9,543 bases of DNA from an uncultured Verrucomicrobiales bacterium (GCA_946480965.1 CAMLMI010000168.1:1-9543); one strand, 5' to 3'; positions 1 to 7,529 are shown, counted from the stretch's first letter. A program made the numbers and translations. The notes: generated by a model from the letters alone, not told the origin.

Positions 1-885
1 CTACTTGTTCTCCGTGCGCCGACGAAGATGCACCTGGGCCACGTCGCCCATGTAGCCCGCCACGTCGGCCGATTCCACCGCCTTCCCCAGCCATTCCAGG
101 CTCTTCGCCTTGTCGCCCATCGCCTCGTAGTAGAGCCCCAAGTAGAGGCGTCCGTAGAAGCGGCCGAGGGACTGGAGCTGTTTCCGCCCTTCCTCGCTGA
201 GGCTCTCGTTTTTTTCGGGGGGCGTGTCCATCGCCTTGAGCACGTCTTCGACCGAGCCCTTGCCTGCGTAGAGCGCGTGGAGCTGCTTCATCGGCGGGCG
301 GATGTCCGCCTCGTCGTAGGGGATGATGGCCTGGATGGCGGCGTTCGTGTCCGCGACCCGCGCGACGCAGAGCCAATGCCACAGCGCCGTTTCACAGTCG
401 GCTCCGTTGACCTTGCGGTGGGACTCGAACTGCGCCCGTCCTTCGGCGAACTGGCCGAGCTGATAGAGAGCGATGCCGCGCTGCCAATGCTCCGGGGCGT
501 CCTTGGGATTCAGCGTGAGGAGGACGTCGAAGTTGGCCACCGCTTCCTCCAGTTGCCCGAGGCGATAGAGACATTCGCCCCGGCGTTGAAAGAGCGCGTC
601 GGCGCCAGGGTCGAGGTCCAGCGCGATGCCGTAGGCTTTGGCGGCGTCGGCGTATTCGCGGCGGGCTTCATGCACTTCGCCCAGCAGGGCGCGAAGCTTG
701 AAGAGGGCGGGACGTTCCTTGATCTCGGCGCGGACGGCGGACAGCGCCTCGTTGGTCCGCCCTTCGGCGGCGGCCTTCAGGATCTGGCGGCGGACGACAT
801 TGAAATCGAACTCCGGCCGGTCGAGCTCGGCGGCGAAACCGCTCAGGCCGACGAACAGCAGGACGAGAAAGACACCGGACTTCAT
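1..885 (-). CDS. Exported TPR protein, NlpI-like
   Basis: A 294-residue protein with a hydrophobic signal peptide (residues 1-19, ending FAA before ELDRP). There is no lipobox cysteine, so cleavage by signal peptidase I and a periplasmic location are expected. Tetratricopeptide helices lie at about residues 62-95, 96-129 and 130-163 (the last with the pattern WQRGIALYQLGQFAEGRAQF). A final TPR-like pair lies at about 244-277 (YLGLYYEAMGDKAKSLEWL), followed by ADVAGYMGDVAQVHL. Length and C-terminal layout resemble the NlpI-like TPR proteins common in Planctomycetes and Verrucomicrobia. Such proteins are usually scaffolds, and no enzymatic motif is seen. It lies 41 bases downstream of the signal peptidase gene on the same strand, so the two are probably co-transcribed. 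An alternative in-frame ATG at 897 adds MVPG; I prefer 885 because the positively charged signal-peptide start (MK) begins there. The stop codon (TAG) is the first three bases of the window, so the gene is complete. Confidence 0.85.
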   Translation of the reverse strand: MKSGVFLVLLFVGLSGFAAELDRPEFDFNVVRRQILKAAAEGRTNEALSAVRAEIKERPALFKLRALLGEVHEARREYADAAKAYGIALDLDPGADALFQRRGECLYRLGQLEEAVANFDVLLTLNPKDAPEHWQRGIALYQLGQFAEGRAQFESHRKVNGADCETALWHWLCVARVADTNAAIQAIIPYDEADIRPPMKQLHALYAGKGSVEDVLKAMDTPPEKNESLSEEGRKQLQSLGRFYGRLYLGLYYEAMGDKAKSLEWLGKAVESADVAGYMGDVAQVHLRRRTENK

Positions 886-926
886 GCCCGGGACCATGCG
901 GCCCGGAGGTCTCCCGGACAAGGGGG

Positions 927-1427
927 TCAGAACATGATTTTGCCGACGATCTGGTTGCCGGCGACGGGACCGAAGATGGTCACTTCCCGGTTGTCGCCGA
1001 TGACGAAGAACGATTCCGGCCCGAGCTTCAACGGACCCGCGTTCCAAGGCACCTCGGAGTCGGTGTAGGGCTCGTCGATGGGCTTGCCGTTCACCAGCAC
1101 CTTGCCTTGGCGGATGGAGACCGTCTCGCCGGGGAGGCCGACCACGCGCTTGATGTAGATCACCTTGGGATCGGAGGAGCGGACGCCCACCACGTCGCCG
1201 CGCGTCGGCACGTGCTGGGAGTAGGACCACTTGTTCACGAAGTTCAGGCCGCCGTCCTGGTAGGTGGGCAACATGCTGTTGCCGCTGACGCGGATGGGCA
1301 GGAAGAGGGCGCGGAAGCCGAGCACGGTGATGGCCGCGATCAAAAGCGCGCGGTAGATCGACACGTCCGGGTTGTTCCCGAAGAGCCAGCGCTTCCAGAG
1401 AATCCTTTGAAAGTTCAAGATGGCCAT
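927..1427 (-). CDS. lepB: Signal peptidase I, variant with shortened C-terminal box
   Basis: This 166-residue S26A-family membrane peptidase removes signal peptides from secreted proteins at the cytoplasmic membrane. One transmembrane segment lies at about residues 24-44. The catalytic serine is Ser51 in SGNSMLPT, and the general-base lysine is Lys93 in YIKRVVGLPGE. RGDVVGV (77-83) matches the conserved beta-strand between them, and GDNR is at 144-147. The usual serine and aspartate-serine-arginine residues that follow GDNR (DNSxDSRxxGPV in typical enzymes) are missing: the sequence runs directly GDNREVTIFGPV. The protein ends 19 residues after GDNR, without a long C-terminal domain. The start at 1427 is favoured over an upstream one at 1475 because AGGA lies 5 bases before it, one of the few Shine-Dalgarno-like sites in the window. 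It is followed closely by the TPR gene. Several other exported proteins in this window would be its substrates, but a specialised substrate cannot be inferred. Confidence 0.9.
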   Translation of the reverse strand: MAILNFQRILWKRWLFGNNPDVSIYRALLIAAITVLGFRALFLPIRVSGNSMLPTYQDGGLNFVNKWSYSQHVPTRGDVVGVRSSDPKVIYIKRVVGLPGETVSIRQGKVLVNGKPIDEPYTDSEVPWNAGPLKLGPESFFVIGDNREVTIFGPVAGNQIVGKIMF

Positions 1428-1564
1428 GCTGTTCCTGTTCGTTGGCGGGCCGACATCCGGTTCCCACCATTGCATCGTCGGGATTCCCGTAGCCTGAAGC
1501 GTTCCAACCCGGGATTTGCAAAAAAGGGTTCCTCCAAACCGGCCCGGCTGGCACCGTCCGGCCC

Positions 1565-1954
1565 ATGAAGAAACTCGCCCTCGCCCTTGCCCTCCTCTGC
1601 GCCATTACCGTTGCCGGCGTCATCGCCGCCGAATCCACCATGAAGAAGGAAAAGCTCCAGCACGTCGTCTCGTTCAAGTTCAAGGCCGACGCCAAGCCCG
1701 AGAAGATCAAGGAGGTCGAGAACGCCTTCCGCGCCCTCAAGACCAAGATCCCGCAGATCGCCGCCCTGGAGTGGGGCACCAACAACAGCCCCGAAAACCT
1801 GAACAAAGGCTACACCCACTGCTTCATCGTCACCTTCAAGAGCGAGGCCGACCGCGCCGTCTATCTGCCCCACGCCGACCACAAGAAGTTCGTGGACGTG
1901 CTGCTTCCTGTCCTGGAAGAGGCCTTCGTGATCGATTTCTGGGCGCAGGACTGA
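1565..1954 (+). CDS. Exported Dabb (stress-responsive A/B barrel) domain protein
   Basis: A 129-residue protein with a signal peptide (MKKLALALALLCAITVAGV, cleavage near IAA/EST at residue 22) followed by a single Dabb domain (residues about 30-127). Family features are LQHVVSFKFK with His33 on the first strand, the central GYTHCFIVTFKSEADRAVYL, and LPHADHKKFVDVLLPVLE near the end. Dabb proteins are ferredoxin-like alpha-beta barrels that usually dimerise. Some are plant stress proteins, and a plant member acts as a polyketide cyclase, but the bacterial exported versions have no established function. The core is the usual ~100 residues, so the only addition is the signal peptide. The gene diverges from the signal peptidase gene and is followed after 56 bases by another small exported protein on the same strand. 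No Shine-Dalgarno sequence precedes the ATG. Confidence 0.88.
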   Translation: MKKLALALALLCAITVAGVIAAESTMKKEKLQHVVSFKFKADAKPEKIKEVENAFRALKTKIPQIAALEWGTNNSPENLNKGYTHCFIVTFKSEADRAVYLPHADHKKFVDVLLPVLEEAFVIDFWAQD

Positions 1955-2010
1955 GCGATGTTGGCCGGTGCGCCCGATCCCTTGCTTGAACCCGCTTCCT
2001 GCCGATTCCC

Positions 2011-2469
2011 ATGAAACCTCGATTTGCCTCCCTGTTCGCCCTTTTGGGGCTGGTGCTGTTCACGGCTTCCGGGGTTCTGGGCGCCGAACCGGTCGATGAG
2101 GCCAAGAAGCTGTTCGGCCAATACGAGAGCCTAGGACGGGCCTTCGATCCGGCGGTCGCGGATCTGTATGCCGACGATGCCAAGATCGAGAACAAGCGCA
2201 CCCAACCGGACGGCACGGTAAAGCTCCTGACCCTGCCCGCTCCGGCCTATAAGAAGCTGATCCGCCAAGTGATGCCCATCGCCAAGGAACGGGGCGACAC
2301 CAGCACCTACTCGGAGGTCAAATACGTGGAGGAAGGGAAGAACGTCCGGATCACCGCCACGCGCTTCTCCGATCTCAAGAAGTATTCCAGCCCGCTCTCG
2401 TTGCTGGTCGGTCCGGCCGCCGACGGGAAATGGCTGATCAAGGAAGAGCTGTCCGAGTCGAAGCCTTAG
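2011..2469 (+). CDS. Small exported protein, probable NTF2-like (SnoaL/DUF4440-type) fold
   Basis: A 152-residue protein with a clear signal peptide (residues 1-25, cleavage near VLGA/EPVD). The mature part begins with a long helix (VDEAKKLFGQYESLGRAFD), then LYADDAKIENKRTQPDG and a helix at about 78-95 (AYKKLIRQVMPIAKERG). It finishes with three beta strands (TYSEVKYVEEGKNVRITATRFS, PLSLLVG, KWLIKEELS). Helix, then 'YADDA', then antiparallel strands ending in WLIKEE is the layout of NTF2-like/SnoaL proteins. These range from enzymes to ligand-binding domains, and no catalytic pair is recognisable here, so function is unknown. It follows the Dabb gene by 56 bases and may share its transcript. 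No Shine-Dalgarno is visible before the ATG. It converges on the LacI gene across a spacer filled with hairpin repeats. Confidence 0.8.
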   Translation: MKPRFASLFALLGLVLFTASGVLGAEPVDEAKKLFGQYESLGRAFDPAVADLYADDAKIENKRTQPDGTVKLLTLPAPAYKKLIRQVMPIAKERGDTSTYSEVKYVEEGKNVRITATRFSDLKKYSSPLSLLVGPAADGKWLIKEELSESKP

Positions 2470-2484
2470 TGGGAGCGGTTGAGG

Positions 2485-2508
2485 GTAGGTCGGGCTTCCA
2501 GCCTGACC
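2485..2508 (-). repeat. REP-like palindrome, copy 1 of an inverted pair
   Basis: Stem GGTCGGGC (2488-2495), loop TTCCA, stem GCCTGACC (2501-2508); one of the eight pairs is G-T, a wobble if transcribed. A GTAGG end marks orientation. Read on the minus strand it matches copy 2 at 20 of 24 positions. It sits 15 bases after the NTF2-like gene's stop. No T-tract follows, so it is not a typical terminator. Confidence 0.75.
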
Positions 2509-2584
2509 AGAGGGACGTGGAGAATCCGAAAGTTTCCATTCCGTTCGGAGGGCTCACCGTTCAGTCGATGCGCTCAGACTTCGG

Positions 2585-2608
2585 AGACAGGCTGGAAGCC
2601 TGTCCTAC
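2585..2608 (+). repeat. REP-like palindrome, copy 2 of an inverted pair
   Basis: Perfect 7-bp stem GACAGGC (2586-2592) and GCCTGTC (2598-2604) around the loop TGGAA, followed by CTAC. Compared with copy 1, one T:A stem pair is replaced by A:T, which keeps pairing and suggests that the hairpin itself is conserved. Together the two copies frame about 76 bases of non-repeated DNA. Confidence 0.75.
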
Positions 2609-2629
2609 TCTGGACCGGCGGATTCTCGT

Positions 2630-3658
2630 TCAGCGCCGCTGCAGCTTGTGGGCGGAAGGTTTTCCGGTGCTTTCGCGGATGACGATTTCGGCGGGGAGAC
2701 GTTTGGGGTCGGGCTTGTCCCCGGCGAGGAGGGCGTTCATCAGTTCGAAGGCGGCGAAGCCCAGGCGCAGCTTGGGCTGGCGCATGGTGGTGAGGGGCAC
2801 CCGGAAATGTTCGCTGATGAGGATGTTGCCGAAGCCGACCATCGACAGGTCGTCCGGGATGCGCACGCCTTGCTGGAGCAGGGTGGTGCCGGCTCCGATG
2901 GCCACGAGGTCGTTGAAGGTCTGCACGGCGGTCACGTCGGGCATCTCGTTCAGCATCTGGAGCGCGGTCGCTTCGCCCTCTTCCACGGTGGCTCCGGCGG
3001 AGAAGACGAGCCGTTCATCGGGTTCGATGCCCGCCTCGCGCAGGGCGCGCTGGTAGCCTTCGAGCCGATCCTTGGCGGTGGGAGAGGTCTGGGGGCCGGA
3101 GAAGTAGGCGATGCGGCGGTGGCCGAGCTCGATCAGGTGGCGCGTCGCGATCTGGCTGGCGAAGACGTCGTCGGTCTCCACGTTCACGAAGTCGCGGCAG
3201 AAGTCCGCCACTTGGCCGAGAATGACCGTCGGGACGCCGCGTTTGCGCAGTTCGGCATAGGCGGCGGTGGGGCCGCCGAAACGGTAGGCGGGGAAGATGA
3301 AGAGGCCGTCCACCCGGCGGGAGATCATGCGGCGGATGCAGGCTTCCTCGCGGTCGGGCTTGTTGAGCGAGTGGGTGATGAGCAGGTCGTAGCCGAGCTC
3401 GTTGGCCTTTTCCTCCAGCGCGAGGATGACGCGGGCGTAGAGCGGATTGGCCACGGAGGGGAGGATGAGCCCGAGGAGCCGCGTGGTCCGGCTGCGCATG
3501 TTCTGCGCCATGATGTCGGGCACGTAGCCGAGCTCGTCGGCCAGCTTGCGGACCTTGGCCTTGGTCTCGGCGGAGATGTCCTTGGCGTCGCGCATGACCT
3601 TGGAGACGGTCATGACGGAGACGCCGGCGCGTTCGGCGATGTCTTTCAGTCGGATCAT
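2630..3658 (-). CDS. LacI-family transcriptional regulator
   Basis: A 342-residue DNA-binding repressor or activator. The LacI helix-turn-helix is at residues 3-25 (LKDIAERAGVSVMTVSKVMR), with a second helix and GYVPD at 44-48 and the hinge helix at 50-60. A periplasmic-binding-protein-like sensor domain runs from LLGLILPSVANPLYARVI (61-78) to the end. It includes DGLFIFPAY (118-125), RHLIELGHRRIAYFSGP (173-189), AVQTFNDLVAIGAG (244-257) and TTMRQP (290-295), all family landmarks. Two departures stand out: the hinge leucine position is methionine (Met54), and the usual VGFDD reads VGFGN (274-278). The ligand cannot be read from sequence; most relatives sense sugars. It starts 18 bases after the NAD kinase stop, at the end of a row of co-directional genes whose first member is a glucan phosphorylase. 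This makes feedback control of that operon plausible but unproven. Confidence 0.93.
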   Translation of the reverse strand: MIRLKDIAERAGVSVMTVSKVMRDAKDISAETKAKVRKLADELGYVPDIMAQNMRSRTTRLLGLILPSVANPLYARVILALEEKANELGYDLLITHSLNKPDREEACIRRMISRRVDGLFIFPAYRFGGPTAAYAELRKRGVPTVILGQVADFCRDFVNVETDDVFASQIATRHLIELGHRRIAYFSGPQTSPTAKDRLEGYQRALREAGIEPDERLVFSAGATVEEGEATALQMLNEMPDVTAVQTFNDLVAIGAGTTLLQQGVRIPDDLSMVGFGNILISEHFRVPLTTMRQPKLRLGFAAFELMNALLAGDKPDPKRLPAEIVIRESTGKPSAHKLQRR

Positions 3659-3676
3659 GGCGTGGGTTCCGGTCGG

Positions 3677-4561
3677 CTAGGTGTTGGAGCCGCTCCAATG
3701 CAGCTTGCGGCGCAGGGTGTCGAAGAAGCTGGTCCCCTCCAGGTGCAGCAGGCGCACGGAGCGGCGGCTGCGCCGGACGGTCAAGGTGTCGCCCTGGCGG
3801 ATCTCGACGGAGACCTGGCCGTCGGCCGTCGCGACCATCGCCATCTTCGGCGTCAATGCCTTCACCTCGATCTTCGAATCGAAGCTCACGATGACCGAAC
3901 GGTTCGAGAGCGTGTGGGGGCAGATCGGCGTCAGGGCGAAGACCTTGGCGGTCGGATGGACGATCGGGCCACCGGCGGAGAGGGAATAGGCGGTGGAACC
4001 GGTGGGCGAGCTGATGATCAGGCCGTCGCTGCGGTAGTGCGTGAGCGTGTCGCCGTCCACCCGGACATCCAGCTCGATCATGCGCGACTCGGCGCCGCGC
4101 GTGATGGTGACGTCGTTCAACGCGCGGAACCGCTGTTCGCGGCCACCGGCGCGCACCGTGACGTCGATCAACGGCCTCGTCTCCACCTGGACCCGGCCTT
4201 CCCAGATCTTCTGGAGCGCCTGGTCGAGCTGATGGGCGGGCACGTCGGTGAGGAAACCCAGGCGCCCGGCGTTCACGCCCACGATCGGGAGCTTCGCGCC
4301 GTCCAGACCGCGCGCCACCCGCAGGATCGTGCCGTCGCCGCCGAAGACGACGAGCAGCTGGGCTTCGCGCCCGAGCGCCTTGAGATCCGGCAGCACCCGG
4401 CCGGGGGAACCGGCCGCGTCGGCGGTGGACTGGTCCACCAGCACCTCGGAGCCGCGACGACGGAACCATTCGGCCGCCGTCTTGAGGAGCTTCACGGCCG
4501 AAGGCTTGACCGTGTTGGTCACGAGCCCCACGCGGCGCAGGTTGTCAGGCGGCGGTTTCAA
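3677..4561 (-). CDS. nadK: NAD kinase (ATP/polyphosphate-dependent), TTG start
   Basis: A 294-residue cytoplasmic enzyme that phosphorylates NAD to NADP, the only route to NADP in most bacteria. The signature GGDGT (74-78) contains the proposed catalytic Asp76, in the context LLVVFGGDGTIL. NAGRLGFLTD (97-106), the NAD-binding ALNDVTI (147-153) and the diphosphate-site SPTGSTAYSLSAGGP (185-199) follow. The second motif has Asn-Asp (149-150) where Asn-Glu is usual, a conservative change. Length is normal. No ATG is available at the N-terminus. The TTG at 4561 gives a 17-base overlap with the tlyA 3' end; GTG codons at 4531 or 4522 would start almost on the core RVGLVTNT strand and seem too short. 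Overlap suggests translational coupling to tlyA, with which nadK is often neighboured in bacteria. The LacI gene follows after 18 bases. Confidence 0.93.
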   Translation of the reverse strand: MKPPPDNLRRVGLVTNTVKPSAVKLLKTAAEWFRRRGSEVLVDQSTADAAGSPGRVLPDLKALGREAQLLVVFGGDGTILRVARGLDGAKLPIVGVNAGRLGFLTDVPAHQLDQALQKIWEGRVQVETRPLIDVTVRAGGREQRFRALNDVTITRGAESRMIELDVRVDGDTLTHYRSDGLIISSPTGSTAYSLSAGGPIVHPTAKVFALTPICPHTLSNRSVIVSFDSKIEVKALTPKMAMVATADGQVSVEIRQGDTLTVRRSRRSVRLLHLEGTSFFDTLRRKLHWSGSNT

Positions 4562-5285
4562 GCAGTGCGAGGAATTCCTTGTTCCCGGCCGGACCGAGCA
4601 ACGGCGAAGCCGTCACCCCTAGCCAGCGGAAACCGGCGGCAGCCTCCGCAAAATGCCGCAGCTCGGCAACCACGCGTTCATGGATCGCGGGATCGGTGAT
4701 GACGCCCTCGCCCTTGGACACCTCGTCCTTGCCCGCCTCGAACTGCGGCTTGATCAGCGCGACGATCCGGCCGCCGGGTTTCACCAGCGGTTTGGCTGCG
4801 GGCAGGATCTTGGTCAGGGAGATGAAGGAACAATCGGCCACGATCAGATCGACGGGCGTGAAAGGGGCGGGGAACGACGATGCCGTGAGGCTGCGCGCAT
4901 TGGTCCGTTCCATCACGACCACGCGCGGATCGTTCCGCAGCTTCCAGGCCAGCTGGCCCTGGCCGACATCGACCGCGAAGACACGGGTCGTGCCGTGTTG
5001 TAGCAGACAATCGGTGAAACCGCCGGTGGACGCGCCGAGATCGATGGCGGTGAGTCCGGCGACCTCGAGGGCGAAGTGCTGGAGGGCGTGCTCCAGCTTG
5101 TGGCCGCCGCGAGAGACGAACTTTTCGCGCTCGGTCAGTTCGAGCTGGTCGGAGTCCTTGGTCCTGTCGCCCGGCTTCTTGGCGGGCTGGCCATTGACGC
5201 GCACCTGTCCGGCGAGAACGGCGCGCTGCGCCTTCTCCCGGCTTTCGATCAATCCGCGCTGCACCAGGGCCTGGTCGAGGCGCAT
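4545..5285 (-). CDS. tlyA: TlyA-family rRNA 2'-O-methyltransferase (S4 plus FtsJ-like domain)
   Basis: A 246-residue protein. Residues 1-60 form an S4 RNA-binding domain starting with the characteristic MRLDQALVQRGLIESREKAQ and including VRVNGQPAKKPGD. The remainder is a Rossmann-fold S-adenosylmethionine-dependent methyltransferase with the SAM loop DLGASTGGFTDCLL (82-95). The family's K-D-K-E catalytic set is visible: Lys63 in SRGGHKL, Asp151 in ADCSFISL, Lys179 in IKPQFE and Glu237 in GNKEFLA. Well-studied TlyA proteins methylate 16S and 23S rRNA at cytidines, which in mycobacteria sets capreomycin sensitivity; some relatives are annotated as haemolysins, a label with weak support. AAAGGAG ends only 2 bases before the ATG at 5285, a real but tightly spaced Shine-Dalgarno. 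The gene follows glgP by 23 bases and overlaps nadK. Confidence 0.93.
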   Translation of the reverse strand: MRLDQALVQRGLIESREKAQRAVLAGQVRVNGQPAKKPGDRTKDSDQLELTEREKFVSRGGHKLEHALQHFALEVAGLTAIDLGASTGGFTDCLLQHGTTRVFAVDVGQGQLAWKLRNDPRVVVMERTNARSLTASSFPAPFTPVDLIVADCSFISLTKILPAAKPLVKPGGRIVALIKPQFEAGKDEVSKGEGVITDPAIHERVVAELRHFAEAAAGFRWLGVTASPLLGPAGNKEFLALLETAA

Positions 5286-5308
5286 GGCTCCTTTCTGCCC
5301 CGGTCCGT

Positions 5309-7513
5309 TCACTTCGCGGCGTAATACTTCGTGGCGTAGTCCTTCACCATGCGGTTGGTGCTGAACTGGGCGGCGAGCGTGGCCATCGAGCGGCGCATCT
5401 TCTGCACCCACTGGCGCGGGATGCCGTGGGTGTCGCGGTCGAAGAAGCACGGGACGACCTCCTCGGTCAGCGCCTGGTAGAGGTTGGCGCTGTCCTGGCG
5501 GTCCTGCTCGTCGATGTTGTCGGGGTGCGAATCCTCGCCGATGGCGAAGCCGTTGTGGCCGTCGTAGCCCTCGCGCCACCAGCCGTCGAGGATGCTGAGG
5601 TTCAAGCAGCCGTGGACGGTGGTCTTCATGCCGGAAGTGCCGGAGGCTTCGAGCGGACGGCGCGGGTTGTTCAGCCACACGTCGCAGCCGGAAACCATCT
5701 GGCGGGCCACGTGGATGTCGTAGTTCTCCAAGAAGACGAGGTGGCCCTTCAGCTCGCTGTATTTGCTGAGGTGGATGACCTTCTGGATGTATCTCTTGCC
5801 CTCGTCGTCGCGCGGATGGGCCTTGCCTGCGAAGATGAACTGCACGGGCCGCTGGGTGTCGCGCACCAGCTTCACCACGTTCTCGAACTGGTCGAAGATC
5901 AGCGGCGCGCGCTTGTAGGTGGCGAAGCGGCGGGCGAACCCGATGGTCAGCGCGTCGGGGTTGAGCAGGTGCTCGAAGGCGATGAAGTCCTCCTGCGTGG
6001 TGCGATGGCCCTGGGCCATGAGGCGGCGGCGGGCGAACTCGATCAATTCGCGGCGGAGCCGGTAGCGCAACGCCCACAGTTCTTCGTCGGAAACGAAGCT
6101 CGGGTCGGTGGCCATCTTCCAGAATTCCGGCGTGTCCACCTCCTTCTCCCAATGGCTGGTGGCCTTCTTGCTCCAGAAGCTGGTGATCTCGCCGGAAACG
6201 GAGCCGGACAAGGCGGGGTTGGCGGCGAAGGCGGTCTTGCGCTTCCAGAACCGGCGCACGGGGCCCTTCATCCAGCCCATGATGTGGATGCCGTTGGTGA
6301 TGTGGCCGATGGGGACCTCCTCCACCTTCTTGCCCGGATACAGCTCCTGCCACATGTGGCGGCTGACCTCGCCGTGCAGCTCGCTGACGCCGTTGGCGGC
6401 GCGGGAGAACTTCAGCGCGAGCACCGTCATGCAGAAGGGCTCGTTGGCGTCGGCGGGATTCACGCGGCCCAGCGCCATCAGTTCATCGAACGACAGCTTG
6501 AGCTGGTTCTGGATCTTGTTCAGCGCATAGCCCATGAGGTCGGCGCTGAAGCGGTCGTGCCCAGCTTCCACCGGCGTGTGGGTGGTGAAGATGCACTCCT
6601 TCGTGGTCAGCGCCTTGGCCTCGTCCAGCGACTTGCCGGAGGAAAGCTTCTCACGGACCAGCTCCAGGGCGAGGAAGGCGGCGTGGCCTTCGTTCATGTG
6701 GAAGGTGCTGGGCTGGTAGCCGAGCTTGCGCAGGAGGCGGATGCCGCCGATGCCGAGGAGGATCTCCTGCATGATGCGCGTGGTGCTGTCGCCGCCATAG
6801 ACGCGCAGGGTGAGGTCGCGGAAGCGCTGCTCGTTCTCCGGCCGGTTGGTGTCGAGGAGGTAAACGGGGACGCGGCCGACGTTGACCCGCCAGGCCTGGA
6901 AAAAGACCTGGTTCAGCGCGATCTCGACGGAGCAGACGATCGGCTCGCCCTTTGCGTCGAGCACGGGTTCGACGGGCAGGTTCTTCGGGTTGAGCAGGGT
7001 GTAGTATTCCGTCTGCCAGTTGTCCTGGTTGATGGCCTGCTGGAAGTAGCCCTCGCGGTAGAAGAGGCTGATGCCGGCGAAGCCGAGGTCCAGGTCGCTC
7101 GCGGCCTTGGTGTGGTCGCCCGCCAAGATGCCGAGACCGCCGGCGGCGATGGGCAGGCTCTCGTGGAAGCCGAACTCGGCGGAGAAATAGGCGACGTGGT
7201 GCTGGTGGAGGTGCGGCGCGTTCTTCCGGCCCCACGTGTCCTGGTCGCCCATGTAGGCGTCGAAGTCCTTCAGCACCTCCCGCACGCGTTTGGCGAACTC
7301 GGGGTCCATCAGCCGGACGCGCAGTTCGGACTCGGAGACCTCGCGGAGCACGGCGACGGCGTTGTGGTAGAGGTTTTGCCAACCCCGCGCGGACAGCTCC
7401 TGGAAGATCTCCTGCGCGCCCTGGTTCCAGGTCCACCAGAGGTTGCGGGACAGCTTGTGGAGGCCGGCGATGAGGGAGTTGATGTCGCTGAGGGACACGG
7501 TGGCGGTGCTCAT
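5309..7513 (-). CDS. glgP: Alpha-glucan (glycogen/maltodextrin) phosphorylase, DUF3417-containing type
   Basis: A 734-residue GT35 enzyme that releases glucose 1-phosphate from alpha-1,4-glucans using inorganic phosphate and pyridoxal phosphate, in the cytoplasm. Residues 1-~100 match the N-terminal DUF3417 segment (LHKLSRNLWWTWNQGAQEIF). It is followed by VAYFSAEFGFHESLPIAAGGLGILAGDH (107-134), HMNEGHAAF (272-280) and FTTHTPVEAGHD (309-320). GFARRFATYKR is at 525-535, and the cofactor segment EASGTSGMKTTVHG is at 622-635; Lys630 is the expected Schiff-base lysine. This pattern, with SGMK rather than the GNMK of E. coli MalP/GlgP, belongs to the shorter alpha-glucan phosphorylase subfamily (TIGR02094). 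Length is typical. No Shine-Dalgarno is present; instead a GC-rich inverted repeat lies 16 bases before the ATG. It is the first gene of the likely glgP-tlyA-nadK-lacI operon. The symbol glgP follows common usage; the exact glucan substrate cannot be decided. Confidence 0.94.
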   Translation of the reverse strand: MSTATVSLSDINSLIAGLHKLSRNLWWTWNQGAQEIFQELSARGWQNLYHNAVAVLREVSESELRVRLMDPEFAKRVREVLKDFDAYMGDQDTWGRKNAPHLHQHHVAYFSAEFGFHESLPIAAGGLGILAGDHTKAASDLDLGFAGISLFYREGYFQQAINQDNWQTEYYTLLNPKNLPVEPVLDAKGEPIVCSVEIALNQVFFQAWRVNVGRVPVYLLDTNRPENEQRFRDLTLRVYGGDSTTRIMQEILLGIGGIRLLRKLGYQPSTFHMNEGHAAFLALELVREKLSSGKSLDEAKALTTKECIFTTHTPVEAGHDRFSADLMGYALNKIQNQLKLSFDELMALGRVNPADANEPFCMTVLALKFSRAANGVSELHGEVSRHMWQELYPGKKVEEVPIGHITNGIHIMGWMKGPVRRFWKRKTAFAANPALSGSVSGEITSFWSKKATSHWEKEVDTPEFWKMATDPSFVSDEELWALRYRLRRELIEFARRRLMAQGHRTTQEDFIAFEHLLNPDALTIGFARRFATYKRAPLIFDQFENVVKLVRDTQRPVQFIFAGKAHPRDDEGKRYIQKVIHLSKYSELKGHLVFLENYDIHVARQMVSGCDVWLNNPRRPLEASGTSGMKTTVHGCLNLSILDGWWREGYDGHNGFAIGEDSHPDNIDEQDRQDSANLYQALTEEVVPCFFDRDTHGIPRQWVQKMRRSMATLAAQFSTNRMVKDYATKYYAAK

Positions 7514-7529
7514 AGGGGAAAACTGGAAG

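Noticed and set aside
1428..1475. Longer N-terminus for the signal peptidase (start at 1475)
   Set aside because: The added residues MQWWEPDVGPPTNRNS look unlike a peptidase N-terminus, and AGGA is correctly placed for the start at 1427.
886..1806. Upstream extension of the TPR protein frame
   Set aside because: It runs through the signal peptidase gene in another frame, and the signal peptide fixes the start near 885.
2520..2627. 9-bp inverted repeat GAGAATCCG / CGGATTCTC flanking most of the REP pair
   Set aside because: It is short, the second arm abuts the LacI stop codon, and it is not symmetric around the palindromes; it may be chance and does not amount to terminal inverted repeats of an element.
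2648..4699. Long plus-strand open frame (683 codons) across the LacI and NAD kinase genes
   Set aside because: It spans two well-supported minus-strand genes and reads as repetitive glycine/alanine/aspartate/histidine-rich sequence, typical of antisense shadows in GC-rich DNA.
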